Shown piece after piece: positions 37,044 through 46,132 of a stretch of DNA of 64,000 bases. The notes under the pieces were generated by a model, which was not told the DNA's origin, searched no databases, and worked only from the letters and a program-made list of their open reading frames with translations. The position numbers were made by a program, and so were the translations under genes. The stretch is from Collinsella stercoris DSM 13279. GTDB taxonomy: Bacteria > Actinomycetota > Coriobacteriia > Coriobacteriales > Coriobacteriaceae. The stretch spans positions 1,178,001-1,242,000 of the forward strand of contig NZ_CP085935.1 in the NCBI RefSeq assembly GCF_020735465.1, in the 5' to 3' direction. Each line of letters begins with the position of its first letter. Position 1 is the stretch's first letter.

Positions 37044-37097
37044 CGCCATCGCCGTCCCACGCGCCATCGCCGTCCCACACGCCATCGCCGCCCCACG
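37044..37097. repeat. Three tandem 18-bp repeats before dltD
   Basis: CGCCATCGCCGTCCCACG is present three times in tandem (37044-37061, 37062-37079, 37080-37097) with one or two substitutions. The array lies in the 132-bp gap between the DltX-like gene and dltD, just upstream of the dltD ribosome site. Copy-number changes could alter expression of dltD. Confidence 0.8.
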
Positions 37098-37158
37098 CGC
37101 ACGGGGCCTCCGCCCAGAAGGGGCCCGCCCCCTTGCGCGCATGGAAGAGCGGCGGGAC

Positions 37159-37383
37159 CTAGAACTCGGCATAGACCGGTGCGGCAGGGGCGCCATACGG
37201 CGATGCGACAAAGAACCAGGCGAGCACGCCGGCGCAGAGCGCAATGGCGGCCAGCCAGGCGAGCGCGGCGCTCGTCGCGTCCGAGTAAAACCATGTGCGG
37301 ACGCGTGCAGGCACCCCCGCAGCGCGCGTGAGCGCCTTGCCGAGCGTCCCTTGCGCGCCGGCCGCGCATCGCAGGGCGCTCAC
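37159..37383 (-). CDS. dltX: DltX-like small membrane protein
   Basis: A 74-residue protein with one transmembrane helix (about 38-61, SAALAWLAAIALCAGVLAWF) and a C-terminus ending PVYAEF. DltX proteins are about 50 residues, with one helix and a C-terminal (F/V)xYNEF motif whose tyrosine is acylated with D-alanine. The end matches apart from N to A. A GTG start overlaps the dltC stop (GTGA). In Firmicutes dltX usually precedes dltA; here it lies between dltC and dltD. The N-terminus is longer than usual. Confidence 0.65.
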   Translation of the reverse strand: MSALRCAAGAQGTLGKALTRAAGVPARVRTWFYSDATSAALAWLAAIALCAGVLAWFFVASPYGAPAAPVYAEF

Positions 37384-37625
37384 AGGCGCGCCGCGATCTG
37401 GTCGATGATCTTGTTCACGGTGTTCATCTCCTTGCGCTCGACCGCCGTGGGCGCGATCTCCACGCCGAAGTTCTCCTCAATGCCCACGAACACCTCGATG
37501 GCGGCGAGCGAGTCGAGCAAACCGGCGTCGAACAGGTCGACGTCGCGCTCCTCGCGCACGGCGTCGTCCGCGCAGATGTCCTCCAGCATGTCGAGCACCT
37601 TGCTCTCCAATTCGTTTCTATCCAT
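37380..37625 (-). CDS. dltC: DltC, D-alanine carrier protein
   Basis: An 81-residue acyl-carrier-like protein with the phosphopantetheine site DLFDAGLLDSLAAIEVF (Ser39). DltA loads D-alanine on its prosthetic group and DltB uses it. The ATG at 37625 has AAAGGA seven bases upstream and is preferred to the ATG six bases earlier, which abuts the same site. Four-helix bundle size and sequence are typical. Confidence 0.93.
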   Translation of the reverse strand: MDRNELESKVLDMLEDICADDAVREERDVDLFDAGLLDSLAAIEVFVGIEENFGVEIAPTAVERKEMNTVNKIIDQIAARL

Positions 37626-37714
37626 GTCCATATCCTTTCTCTCACGCGCATATGGCGCGTCTGAACACCCTGTATGGCGGGAAGAGCGGCCACGCCCCTT
37701 CGCCACGCATGCGG

Positions 37715-38926
37715 CTAACGGCCGCGCAGCGCCGCGCACACCAGCGTTGTTATCTGCCCCGAGAACAGGGCGAACCCCAGCACGACGAGCTGCATCGTGA
37801 TGAACCACGACAGCAATCGGTACCACCGCTCCCTGCGGTGGCGCTTGTAGAACGCCGAGCGTTTTTGGTAGACCTCCGCCGCTGCGAGCAAGAGCCCGTG
37901 GTACACGCCGTAGGCGAGGTAGTCGACGGTCAGGCCGTGCCACGCGCCCATGAGCGCCATGTTCACCAGGTAGCCCGCGCACGCGGTCTGCACCCGGTTC
38001 GCGAACAGCTTGCGCTTGGTCGCCGTGCGCACAAAGCGCATGAAGACGAAATCGCGCAGCCACGTGGAAAGCGTGATGTGCCAGCGGTTCCAAAAGTCCT
38101 TGATGTCCACCGCCACGTACGGCGCACGGAAGTTGGCGGGCGTGGCGATGCCAAAGCAGCAGCTCGCGCCCACGGCCATGAGCGAATACCCCGCGAAATC
38201 GAAAAACAGGTACGCCGCGTAACCGTAGGCGCGCACCACCTCGCGCACGGCGGCGGGGACCGCGAGCGCGTCGACGGTGAGCACGCCTGCGGGGGCCGAC
38301 GCCGGGTCGTAGAACCCCCGTGCCATGGTGGCGAGCACGAGCTGCATGACCGCGCCCGCAAACAGCATGAGCACGCCGCGCGTGAGCAGGTCCGCGTAGG
38401 CGCGCCGGTCGGGACGCGCGTCCGCGTCCTCCATGAACCGCCGCGAACGGTCGATGGGACCCGACGTGAAGGTCGCGAAGAACGTCAGAAAGTAGGCGTA
38501 GTCGAGCGGCGCCAGGCGTTCGATGAGACCATCGCGCATCTCGATGAGGACCTGCACGGCCTTGAAGGTGAGGTAGGAGATGCCGATGAACCCCAGCAGG
38601 TTCTGGTCGAACACCGCACCCACCTTATATATGACCAGCGGCGCAACGGTCGCCGCAAGCGACGCGCGATACACCGCCAGGCTCTTGGACCCTCCCGGTC
38701 GCACCCAGCTGTGCCAGACCGCATAGGCGCTCGCCGACGCCGCCGCCAGAAAGACCGCGAACGCGGCGAGGCCGCGCGGGTCGCCGGCAAACAGCAGCGC
38801 GAGCATGGCACACGAGGCGGCCATGCCGTACGGCTTGATGCGCCGGCCCGTCAGACCGAGCGCGGCGGCCGGGACCACGAGGACGGCGAGCGCCAGGAAA
38901 AACGATGGCGAGGTGTAAAAGCCCAT
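37715..38926 (-). CDS. dltB: DltB, MBOAT D-alanyl transferase
   Basis: A 403-residue polytopic MBOAT protein. The family residues are present: DFWNRWHITLSTWLRDFVF with His283, and NMALMGAWHGLTVDYLAYG with catalytic His330. DltB moves the D-alanyl group from DltC across the membrane, with DltX/DltD as acceptors. It starts 6 bp after dltA. The 89-bp gap to dltC is unremarkable. Confidence 0.93.
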   Translation of the reverse strand: MGFYTSPSFFLALAVLVVPAAALGLTGRRIKPYGMAASCAMLALLFAGDPRGLAAFAVFLAAASASAYAVWHSWVRPGGSKSLAVYRASLAATVAPLVIYKVGAVFDQNLLGFIGISYLTFKAVQVLIEMRDGLIERLAPLDYAYFLTFFATFTSGPIDRSRRFMEDADARPDRRAYADLLTRGVLMLFAGAVMQLVLATMARGFYDPASAPAGVLTVDALAVPAAVREVVRAYGYAAYLFFDFAGYSLMAVGASCCFGIATPANFRAPYVAVDIKDFWNRWHITLSTWLRDFVFMRFVRTATKRKLFANRVQTACAGYLVNMALMGAWHGLTVDYLAYGVYHGLLLAAAEVYQKRSAFYKRHRRERWYRLLSWFITMQLVVLGFALFSGQITTLVCAALRGR

Positions 38927-38932
38927 GCGCCG

Positions 38933-40519
38933 CTACGCCTTCGCCGGCGCGCCCACGAGCGCGCGGCGGTCGACCTTGCCGTTGCCCGTCAGGGGCAGCG
39001 CCTCGCAAAACGCGATCTTTTTGGGGATCATGTAATGGGGCAGCGTTCGCCTGAGCTGCTCCTTGAGCGCGAGGCCGGCGCGAAACGGCGTCTGCGCGAG
39101 CGGGCCGGTGGGAACCACGTGCGCCACCAGGTGCGCGACCCTGCCGTCGCGCTGCTCGGCGACCACGGCGACCGCCGCCACGTCGGGCAGGCGGCGTATA
39201 TGCTCCTCGATTTCGCCCAGTTCGATGCGAAAGCCGTTGAGCTTGACCTGCAGGTCGAGGCGCCCGCGAAAATGGAGCATTCCCTCGCTGTCCAAGCAGC
39301 CCTCGTCGCCCGTGCGGTACGAGCGCACCGGGGCGCCCCCGAGCTCCGCCGCGCCGAACGCCGCCACCGTGAGGTCGGGGCGGCGGTAGTACCCGCGCGC
39401 GACGGTATCGCCCTCGATCACCACCTCGCCGAACACGCCGGCGGCGCAATCGCGCCCCTCGGCATCGACGATGCGCAGGCGCGTCCCACGGCGCGGCGCG
39501 CCCACGGGCAGGGGCTCGCGCGACGCCGCCATCCGGGGCGTCACATCGACCGCGCTCACCGCGACCGTCGACTCGGTGGGGCCGTACGTGTTCACCACGC
39601 GGGCGCGTCCAAAACGCTCGAGCAGGCGGGCGGCGACGGCGTTGGGCAGGGTCTCGCCGCAGAACAGGAAGAGCCGCAGCGCAGGCATGAGGTCCTGCGC
39701 GAACTCGGCGCTCGCCAGGCACATCCCCGCAAACGAGGGCGTCGACACCCAGACGGTCGCCCCCGACGCGGCCAGCGCCTCCATCTGAGACGCCATGCTC
39801 TGCTGGGTCTCGTGCGCGAGCGAGAACAACGTACCGCCCGTCGCCAGGGCGCCGGCGAGCTCGAACACCGACAGGTCGAAGGAGAACGGCGCCTGGTCGA
39901 CCCATACGTCGGCGGGCGCGGCGCCGTCCACACCGCACGGCGCCTCGCCGCCGCGGCGCGACAGCTCGACGTTCCACGCGCAGAAGTTGTCAAAGCACGC
40001 GGCCGTCACCTCGACGCCCTTGGGGTCACCCGTCGATCCGGACGTGAACAGGATATAGGCGATGTCCTCCCCTAAGATCCAGCCCGATCGTTTTGAGCCC
40101 TCACGAAACCCGGCGCCCACGATGCGGCACAGGTCCTCATGCGTAAGGACCTCCACCGGCGGCATGTCATCGACGCGAGGGAACTCCTCGACCGCCAAGA
40201 CCAGCGGGGCGGAGCAGCCGCCGGCGATCTGCCGGGCGATGCTCGCCACCCGCTCCGCGGGGACGGAAAAGCAATCCACGGGTACGTACGGGCACCCGGC
40301 CTTCATACACGCGAGGAATCCCGCCACCATGAGCGGATCCTTGTTGCCGTACACCAGCACCGGCGAACCCGGTTCGACGCGCCGCGCGATGGCGAGCGCC
40401 AACGCCTCGGAGGACGCCCAGAGCTCCCCATACGTGAGGTGCACGCCCGTCGAGACGCGCACCGCCTCGGCATCCGGTCGCTCAAGCGCCGTCTTCTCGA
40501 TCAATTCCAGGTATCTCAT
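38933..40519 (-). CDS. dltA: DltA, D-alanine-carrier protein ligase
   Basis: A 528-residue adenylate-forming enzyme. The phosphate loop is YILFTSGSTGDPKGV (155-169), with NTYGPTESTVAVSAVD, GYYRRPDLT and the C-terminal PLTGNGKVDRRAL lysine. It activates D-alanine with ATP and loads DltC. The start at 40519 (MRYLELIEKTA) has TGGAGA upstream. First gene of the dlt operon; its leader contains an 11-base C/G tract at 40634-40644. Confidence 0.93.
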   Translation of the reverse strand: MRYLELIEKTALERPDAEAVRVSTGVHLTYGELWASSEALALAIARRVEPGSPVLVYGNKDPLMVAGFLACMKAGCPYVPVDCFSVPAERVASIARQIAGGCSAPLVLAVEEFPRVDDMPPVEVLTHEDLCRIVGAGFREGSKRSGWILGEDIAYILFTSGSTGDPKGVEVTAACFDNFCAWNVELSRRGGEAPCGVDGAAPADVWVDQAPFSFDLSVFELAGALATGGTLFSLAHETQQSMASQMEALAASGATVWVSTPSFAGMCLASAEFAQDLMPALRLFLFCGETLPNAVAARLLERFGRARVVNTYGPTESTVAVSAVDVTPRMAASREPLPVGAPRRGTRLRIVDAEGRDCAAGVFGEVVIEGDTVARGYYRRPDLTVAAFGAAELGGAPVRSYRTGDEGCLDSEGMLHFRGRLDLQVKLNGFRIELGEIEEHIRRLPDVAAVAVVAEQRDGRVAHLVAHVVPTGPLAQTPFRAGLALKEQLRRTLPHYMIPKKIAFCEALPLTGNGKVDRRALVGAPAKA

Positions 40520-40633
40520 GGCAATCTCCAGGTGTCTCGTTGGGCGGAACCCCTCGGCGTCCCCGCCCATGGCGCGGCGCGCGCAAAGGCTCGCGAACGC
40601 CCCGTCCCGTCCGACGCCGCCGCAAAGAGCCTA

Positions 40634-40644
40634 CCCCCCCCCCC
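40634..40644. repeat. Homopolymer of 11 C (G on minus strand) in the dlt leader
   Basis: Eleven consecutive C on the plus strand, 115 bp upstream of dltA. Tracts of this length are prone to slipped-strand changes and can change promoter spacing or leader folding. It is the longest homopolymer I noticed in the window. The flanking 40520-41045 region holds no recognisable gene. Confidence 0.85.
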
Positions 40645-40907
40645 GACGCCCATTTGGCAAGAGGGGGTTACAGGGGCCCGCGCATTGCGCCCATTGTGCC
40701 CCCGCGACCCTTAAGCAAGACTTACCGCACCGTGACATTGCTGTAAGAGTGGTTATGAACCAGTGAAGCCGGGGCGGGCGGGCCGCGATATGGCCGCAAA
40801 CGCCTTCCCGGCGGGCCGCGCACCCCCGCCGGCGCGTCCGTGAGCGTCCGCAACGCGCGCCCGTCATGTGCAAAACGTACCCGTCCCCAATTTCACCGGG
40901 GCGGTGC

Positions 40908-40935
40908 GCGACAAGCGGGCGGCGTGGCGTATTAT
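40908..40935 (+). promoter_or_regulatory. Likely purL promoter
   Basis: GCGACA (40908-40913) and TATTAT (40930-40935) with a 16-bp spacer lie about 110 bp upstream of purL. No riboswitch-like structure or clear purine operator is evident in the leader. The assignment rests on consensus match only. Confidence 0.45.
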
Positions 40936-41045
40936 TGAGAGGTTAGCAATCCGTTTGGTTCAAGGCGGTGCAACAGGGCGTTTGCCGCCCGCGCGCATCG
41001 GCCGCCGCCAACGGCCCAACCCGTCCAAAAGAAGGGCAGGACTCA

Positions 41046-44000
41046 ATGGTCTCTCGTGTGTACGTAGAGAAAAAACCCGGGTTCGACGTCGAGGCGCAGC
41101 AACTGCTCGCCGAGCTCCGCGACACCCTAGGCATCGAGGCGCTCACGGCCTTGCGCGTCATCAACCGCTACGACGTCGAGGGCATCGACGAGGAGCTGTT
41201 CGCCCGCTGCGTGCCCACCGTGTTCTCCGAGCCGCAGGTCGACATCGCCTCCGCCGAGCTCCCCGCCGCAAACGGCCCCGTCTTCGCCGTCGAGGCGCTC
41301 CCCGGCCAGTTCGACCAGCGCGCCGACTCCGCCAGCGAGTGCGTCCAGCTCATCTCCCAGGGCGAGCGCCCCACCGTGCGCGCCGCCCGCGTGTACCTGC
41401 TCGAGGGCGAGCTCACCGAGGCCGACGTCGAGGCCATCAAAGGCTACGTGGTGAACCCCGTCGAGTCGCGCATCGCCGCGCTCGAGCTGCCCGAGACGCT
41501 CGCCACCGACGTGCCCGAGCCCGAGCCGGTCGAGGTCATCGAGGGCTTCCGCGAGCTCGACGCCGAGGGCTTGGCCGCGTTCATCGCCGACCGCGGGCTC
41601 GCCATGGACGAGGCGGACATCGCGTTTTGCCAGCAGTACTTCAAGGACGAGGACCGCGACCCCACCATCACCGAGATCCGCGTGATCGACACCTACTGGT
41701 CCGACCACTGCCGCCACACCACCTTTGGCACTGTGCTCGAGAACATCGAGATCGACGACTCCGTGGTCGCCGCCGCGTTCGACCGCTATCTGGAGATGCG
41801 CCACGAGCTCGGCCGCGACGAGAAGCCCATCTGCCTCATGGACATGGGTACCATCGGCGCCAAGTGGCTCAAGGCCCAGGGCACCCTCACCGGGCTCGAC
41901 GAGTCCGAGGAGATCAACGCCTGCACCGTGCGCGTGACCGTCGACGTCGACGGCGAGGACCAGGACTGGCTCTTCCTCTTCAAGAACGAGACGCACAACC
42001 ACCCCACCGAGATCGAGCCCTTCGGCGGTGCCGCCACCTGCGTGGGCGGCGCGATCCGCGACCCGCTCTCGGGCCGCTCCTACGTCTACCAGGCCATGCG
42101 CGTCACCGGCGCGGCCGACCCCACGGTGCCCGTGAGCGAGACCATCGCCGGCAAGCTGCCCCAGCGCAAGCTCGTCACCACCGCCGCGGCCGGCTACTCC
42201 TCCTACGGCAACCAGATCGGCCTGGCGACCGGCCAGGTGTCCGAGCTCTACCACCCCGGCTACATGGCCAAGCGCATGGAGGTCGGCGCCGTGGTGGGCG
42301 CCGCCCCCGCGAGCCACGTGCGCCGCGAGTGCCCCGCCCCCGGCGATAAGATCATCCTGCTCGGCGGCCGCACCGGCCGCGACGGCATCGGCGGCGCCAC
42401 CGGCTCCTCCAAGGCCCATAACGTCGAGTCCATCGAGAAGGACGGCGCCGAGGTCCAGAAGGGCAACGCCCCCATGGAGCGCAAGCTGCAGCGCCTGTTC
42501 CGCCGCGGCGACGCCTGCCGCCTCATCAAGCGCTGCAACGACTTCGGCGCGGGCGGCGTGTCCGTCGCCGTGGGCGAGCTGGCCGACGGCCTCTACATCG
42601 ACCTCGACATGGTCACCAAGAAGTACGACGGCCTCGACGGCACCGAGCTCGCCATCTCCGAGTCCCAGGAGCGCATGGCCGTGGCAGTGGCCGAGGAGGA
42701 CGTCGAGGAGTTCATGGGCTACGCCGCGGAGGAGAACCTCGAGGCGACCGTGATCGCCGAGGTCACCCACGAGCCCCGTGTGCGCATGGCATGGCAGGGC
42801 GACGCGATCGTGGACCTCACCCGCGCGTTCCTCGACTCCAACGGCGCCGCCAAGCACCAGGACGTGCACGTGCTCGGCCAGGGCATCGCGCCCATCGCCC
42901 CCGAAAGCGACCTCGCCGAGGCCGCGCTCGCCGAGTTCGGCAGCCTCGAGGGCATCTACGAGAGCACCGTCCCCATGGTGCCGGGCGCCGAGACCTGCGA
43001 GTCCTTCCATGACGCCATGACCGAGCTCGTCGGCGACCTCAACGTGTGCTCCAACAAGGGCCTCTCCGAGCGCTTCGACTCCACCATCGGCGCCGCCACG
43101 GTGCTCATGCCCTTCGGCGGCGAGCGGCAGCTCACCCCCAACCAGGCGATGGTCGCCAAGTTCCCGGTCGACGGCGAGACCACCACGGTCTCCGGCATGG
43201 CCTGGGGCTTCAACCCCTACATCATGGACGCCGACCAGTACCGCGGCGCCTACCTCTCCGTGGTCGAGAGCATCTCGCGCCTCGTTGCGACCGGCTTTGA
43301 CCATGAGAAGGTCTACCTGTCCTTCCAGGAGTACTTCGAGCGCCTGCGCGACGTGCCCGAGCGCTGGGGTAAGCCCATGGCCGCCGTGCTCGGCGCCCTC
43401 ATGGCGCAGGTCGAGCTTGGCGCGGGCGCGATCGGCGGCAAGGACTCCATGAGCGGCTCCTTCGAGGACCTGGACGTTCCGCCCACCCTCGTGTCCTTCG
43501 CGGTCGCCGTGGACAAGCTCGCCCACATCGTGTCCCCCGAGTTCAAGGGCGCGGGCCATCGCGTCGCGCTCATCCAGCCTGGCTACCAGGTCGACGACCT
43601 ACTGCCCGAGACCACCTCGCTGCTCGCCGCCTTCGATGCCGTTGAGGACCTGGTGCGCGAGGGCCACGCCCTTTCCGTGTCCACCGCCGGCTTCGGCGGC
43701 CTGGCCGAGATCGTGTTCAAGGCCTGCCTGGGCAACCGCATCGGCTTCGAGCTCGCCGACGCCTACTACGAGCTCGAGGGCGCACGCGACCTGTTCGACC
43801 ACTCCTACGGCAGCTTTATCGTGGAGCTCGCCGATGACGCCGAGCTGCCCGAGGTTGAGGGTGTGACCGTGGTGGAGCTCGGCCGCACCACCTCCGAGTA
43901 CGAGCTCGTCGGCTACGGCGAGACGCTCGACCTGTGCGAGCTGCAGGAGACCTGGGAGTCCGCGCTCGAGGGCGTGTTCCCCTACCGCAGCGCCGCCGAT

Positions 44001-44894
44001 GACGTCAACGCCCCCGATGAGCTCATCCCCGAGGAACGCTACCGCTGCGAGGAGGAGGGTCGCATCCGCGCCACCTACGGCGGGCTCAAGATCGCCAAGC
44101 CCCGCGTGATCATCCCCGTGTTCCCGGGCAACAACTGCGAGTTCGACTCTGCCCGTGCCTTCCGCGCCGCCGGCGCCGAGGCCGACGTCTTCGTGATCAA
44201 CAACCTCACGCCCGAGAACGTCGCCGAGTCCACCCGCGAGCTCGCCCGCCGCATCCGCGAGTCCCAGATCGTCATGATCCCCGGCGGCTTCTCCGGCGGC
44301 GACGAGCCCGACGGCTCCGCCAAGTTCATCACCGCGTTCTTCCGCGCACCCGAGGTCACCGAGGCCGTGCGCGACCTGCTCCAGGCCCGCGACGGCCTGA
44401 TGCTCGGCATCTGCAACGGCTTCCAGGCGCTCGTCAAGCTTGGCCTCGTGCCCTACGGCGACATCGTCGATGCCACCGCCGACGCCCCGACGCTGACCTT
44501 CAACCAGATCGGCCGTCACCAGAGCCGCCTCGTGCGCACCCGCATCTGCAGCGACCTGTCTCCGTGGCTCTCCCAGTGCGACCCCGACGAGCTCTACACG
44601 GTGGCCATCTCTCACGGCGAGGGCCGCTTCGTCGCCAACGACGACGTGCTCGCTCAGCTGCGCGCCGGCGGCCAGATCGCCACGCAGTACGTCGACGTGT
44701 CGGGCATGCCGTCCATGGACCTCGACGTAAACCCCAACGGCTCCGTCGCCTGCATCGAGGGCATCACCAGCCCCGACGGCCGCGTGTTCGGCAAGATGGG
44801 CCACGTCGAGCGCCGCGGCGACGGCCTGTACAAGAACGTCCCCGGCGAGAAGTTCATGCCCCTGTTCGAGAGCGGCGTGGCCTACTTCTCGTAA
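41046..44894 (+). CDS. purL: Phosphoribosylformylglycinamidine synthase, large single-chain form
   Basis: A 1282-residue enzyme catalysing step 4 of purine synthesis (FGAR to FGAM with glutamine and ATP). Synthetase part: TYWSDHCRHTTFGTVLEN and FKNETHNHPTEIEPFGGAAT at about residues 215-330. C-terminal glutaminase domain: VFPGNNCEFDSARAFRAAGA, GICNGFQALVKLG with nucleophile Cys1123, and SHGEGRF with His1190 and Glu1192. Actinobacteria usually have the three-part PurS/PurQ/PurL; this is the fused form known from Proteobacteria, eukaryotes and some Clostridia. It stands alone, without other pur genes. The start follows GGGCAGGA. Confidence 0.95.
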   Translation: MVSRVYVEKKPGFDVEAQQLLAELRDTLGIEALTALRVINRYDVEGIDEELFARCVPTVFSEPQVDIASAELPAANGPVFAVEALPGQFDQRADSASECVQLISQGERPTVRAARVYLLEGELTEADVEAIKGYVVNPVESRIAALELPETLATDVPEPEPVEVIEGFRELDAEGLAAFIADRGLAMDEADIAFCQQYFKDEDRDPTITEIRVIDTYWSDHCRHTTFGTVLENIEIDDSVVAAAFDRYLEMRHELGRDEKPICLMDMGTIGAKWLKAQGTLTGLDESEEINACTVRVTVDVDGEDQDWLFLFKNETHNHPTEIEPFGGAATCVGGAIRDPLSGRSYVYQAMRVTGAADPTVPVSETIAGKLPQRKLVTTAAAGYSSYGNQIGLATGQVSELYHPGYMAKRMEVGAVVGAAPASHVRRECPAPGDKIILLGGRTGRDGIGGATGSSKAHNVESIEKDGAEVQKGNAPMERKLQRLFRRGDACRLIKRCNDFGAGGVSVAVGELADGLYIDLDMVTKKYDGLDGTELAISESQERMAVAVAEEDVEEFMGYAAEENLEATVIAEVTHEPRVRMAWQGDAIVDLTRAFLDSNGAAKHQDVHVLGQGIAPIAPESDLAEAALAEFGSLEGIYESTVPMVPGAETCESFHDAMTELVGDLNVCSNKGLSERFDSTIGAATVLMPFGGERQLTPNQAMVAKFPVDGETTTVSGMAWGFNPYIMDADQYRGAYLSVVESISRLVATGFDHEKVYLSFQEYFERLRDVPERWGKPMAAVLGALMAQVELGAGAIGGKDSMSGSFEDLDVPPTLVSFAVAVDKLAHIVSPEFKGAGHRVALIQPGYQVDDLLPETTSLLAAFDAVEDLVREGHALSVSTAGFGGLAEIVFKACLGNRIGFELADAYYELEGARDLFDHSYGSFIVELADDAELPEVEGVTVVELGRTTSEYELVGYGETLDLCELQETWESALEGVFPYRSAADDVNAPDELIPEERYRCEEEGRIRATYGGLKIAKPRVIIPVFPGNNCEFDSARAFRAAGAEADVFVINNLTPENVAESTRELARRIRESQIVMIPGGFSGGDEPDGSAKFITAFFRAPEVTEAVRDLLQARDGLMLGICNGFQALVKLGLVPYGDIVDATADAPTLTFNQIGRHQSRLVRTRICSDLSPWLSQCDPDELYTVAISHGEGRFVANDDVLAQLRAGGQIATQYVDVSGMPSMDLDVNPNGSVACIEGITSPDGRVFGKMGHVERRGDGLYKNVPGEKFMPLFESGVAYFS

Positions 44895-44941
44895 GGCGCC
44901 CACTCAAAGGCCAGCCCGTTAGCGCATTTGCCGCGCATAGC

Positions 44942-44984
44942 AAAAGCCGCCGTCCGGATCATATGTCCGGGCGGCGGCTCTTTT
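44942..44984. terminator. Strong bidirectional terminator after purL
   Basis: A GC-rich hairpin, AGCCGCCGTCCGGA and TCCGGGCGGCGGCT around a seven-base loop, flanked by A4 on the left and CTTTT on the right. It lies about 48 bp after the purL stop and can also end transcription coming from higA. Confidence 0.85.
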
Positions 44985-45136
44985 CCAACCTCAATTTGGG
45001 GGTGAGCGCTCAAATGAAGTACTCCGTCTCAATTGAGCGCCCATCCTCAGCCAGAAGTATGTCTCACATCTCTCGTAGACCACACTTGGCACCGGCAAGC
45101 GCCGTCGCTCACATTGGTCGACAACGCTTCTTAGAA

Positions 45137-45421
45137 TTACGCCAATGCGACCACTTCCGGCATTCCCTTATACTCAAGCATCTTGAGCTGATAGGACGCC
45201 TCCAAGTTAAGCCAAAACTGCGGGGTCGTACCCAATGCGGCGCCAAACAGCCACGCCATCTCAGGGGTAATCGAGCGCCTCCCGTTCACGATGTCGGAAA
45301 TGGCGGACTGCGACTTGCCTATCGCTTTCGCCAGGCGATACTGGCTAATCCCCATTGGCTCAAGAAATTCCTCGCGAAGTATCTCGCCAGGGGTTGAAAT
45401 AACCTCATCGATGGTAGTCAC
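45137..45421 (-). CDS. higA: HigA-family antitoxin
   Basis: A 94-residue protein with an XRE-type HTH: ILREEFLEPMGISQYRLAKA and SQSAISDIVNGRRSITPEMA, then WLFGAALGTTPQFWLNLEAS, the conserved W-x-x-L box of VapI/HigA antitoxins. The GTG start at 45421 lies inside the end of higB and has AAGGAGG nine bases upstream. It neutralises the upstream toxin and represses the operon. Confidence 0.92.
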   Translation of the reverse strand: MTTIDEVISTPGEILREEFLEPMGISQYRLAKAIGKSQSAISDIVNGRRSITPEMAWLFGAALGTTPQFWLNLEASYQLKMLEYKGMPEVVALA

Positions 45422-45698
45422 AAAGCTCAACCTCCTTCGCCTCGCCTGCCGCCCATCTAAAACAAAGACGCCATTGCTGGTTGACGCGGATGCTGTACTG
45501 ACCCTCCCGATCGCCTCGGAGTTTTTCCAGCCGATTACCGGGCGGAACACGCAAATCGCACGCTGCGCATGCAGCGTCGAGCATTTGCAACTTGCGGTAC
45601 AGCGTCTTCCGAAGCTCAGAGGGGATCGTCGACGATGTTTTCGAAACAGGGTCTTCCCAAAAGGCCTCAAGCCACTCGTCTCGAAACGTCATCTTCAT
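45405..45698 (-). CDS. higB: HigB/RelE-family mRNA interferase toxin
   Basis: A 97-residue protein: MKMTFRDEWLEAFWEDP, LRKTLYRKLQMLDAACAACD, RVPPGNRLEKLRGDREGQYS and IRVNQQWRLCFRW, the HigB-type plasmid-maintenance killer fold with the conserved arginines. It precedes and overlaps higA, the reversed toxin-first order normal for HigBA. Ribosome-dependent mRNA cleavage is the known activity. A likely promoter, TTGTAA and TAGTAT with a 16-bp spacer, lies just upstream (about 45724-45751 on the minus strand). Confidence 0.92.
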   Translation of the reverse strand: MKMTFRDEWLEAFWEDPVSKTSSTIPSELRKTLYRKLQMLDAACAACDLRVPPGNRLEKLRGDREGQYSIRVNQQWRLCFRWAAGEAKEVELCDYHR

Positions 45699-45787
45699 CA
45701 CCAGTACTTCTGCATTACAGATATACTACCGCTTCCCGAAAGTATTACAACCATGCCCTCCCCTTTCTTTTTCTTCTTTATAGTATA

Positions 45788-45815
45788 GTACATGTGTTCG
45801 TAGAACGTACGTTCT
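45788..45815. promoter_or_regulatory. LexA-box-like palindromes upstream of higBA
   Basis: AGAACGTACGTTCT (45802-45815) is a perfect palindrome containing GAAC-N4-GTTC, the core of Gram-positive LexA boxes. A weaker copy, GTACATGTGTTC, lies at 45788-45799. Nearby are AGTATA (45782-45787, a minus-strand TATACT -10) and TATAAT (45818-45823, a perfect plus-strand -10). The rest of the 45699-46132 region is AT-rich in its left half and contains no gene I can support. SOS control of higBA is inference. Confidence 0.6.
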
Positions 45816-46132
45816 CTTATAATTATCAAGTCGACGCTACGCATACGCAAACACAGCACCGACTACAAAAAGCCAAACATGTCCGCACGCCAACCCATGG
45901 AAAGCCCCCTCCGCAGCCCCTTCTGCAACCTTCCCGTCAATTGAAGTCCCAATCAGCTATTCTTAGCGCCAAGAACGAAAAATGCAGGCTGCCTGAAGGC
46001 TTGCGGAAAGCAAGCTGCGTATGGAAAGCCGCACGTCAGAACCCATAATCGCCGAGAACCCGTCTCACAATGAGTATCCGGCCCCATTCGAGCGTCCCCA
46101 TACTCACCCCATCCCATCGGAAAGGCACACCC

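Noticed and set aside
40750..41045. Purine or other riboswitch before purL
   Set aside because: No conserved riboswitch core or matching stem set could be recognised by eye.
41127..43559. Long open frames antisense to purL
   Set aside because: They are rich in Gly/Leu/Ala/His from reverse reading of biased codons, without homology or start signals; purL is certain.
45878..45943. Tiny plus-strand ORF downstream of the LexA-like box
   Set aside because: Only about 21 codons, no ribosome site and no membrane or TisB-like character.
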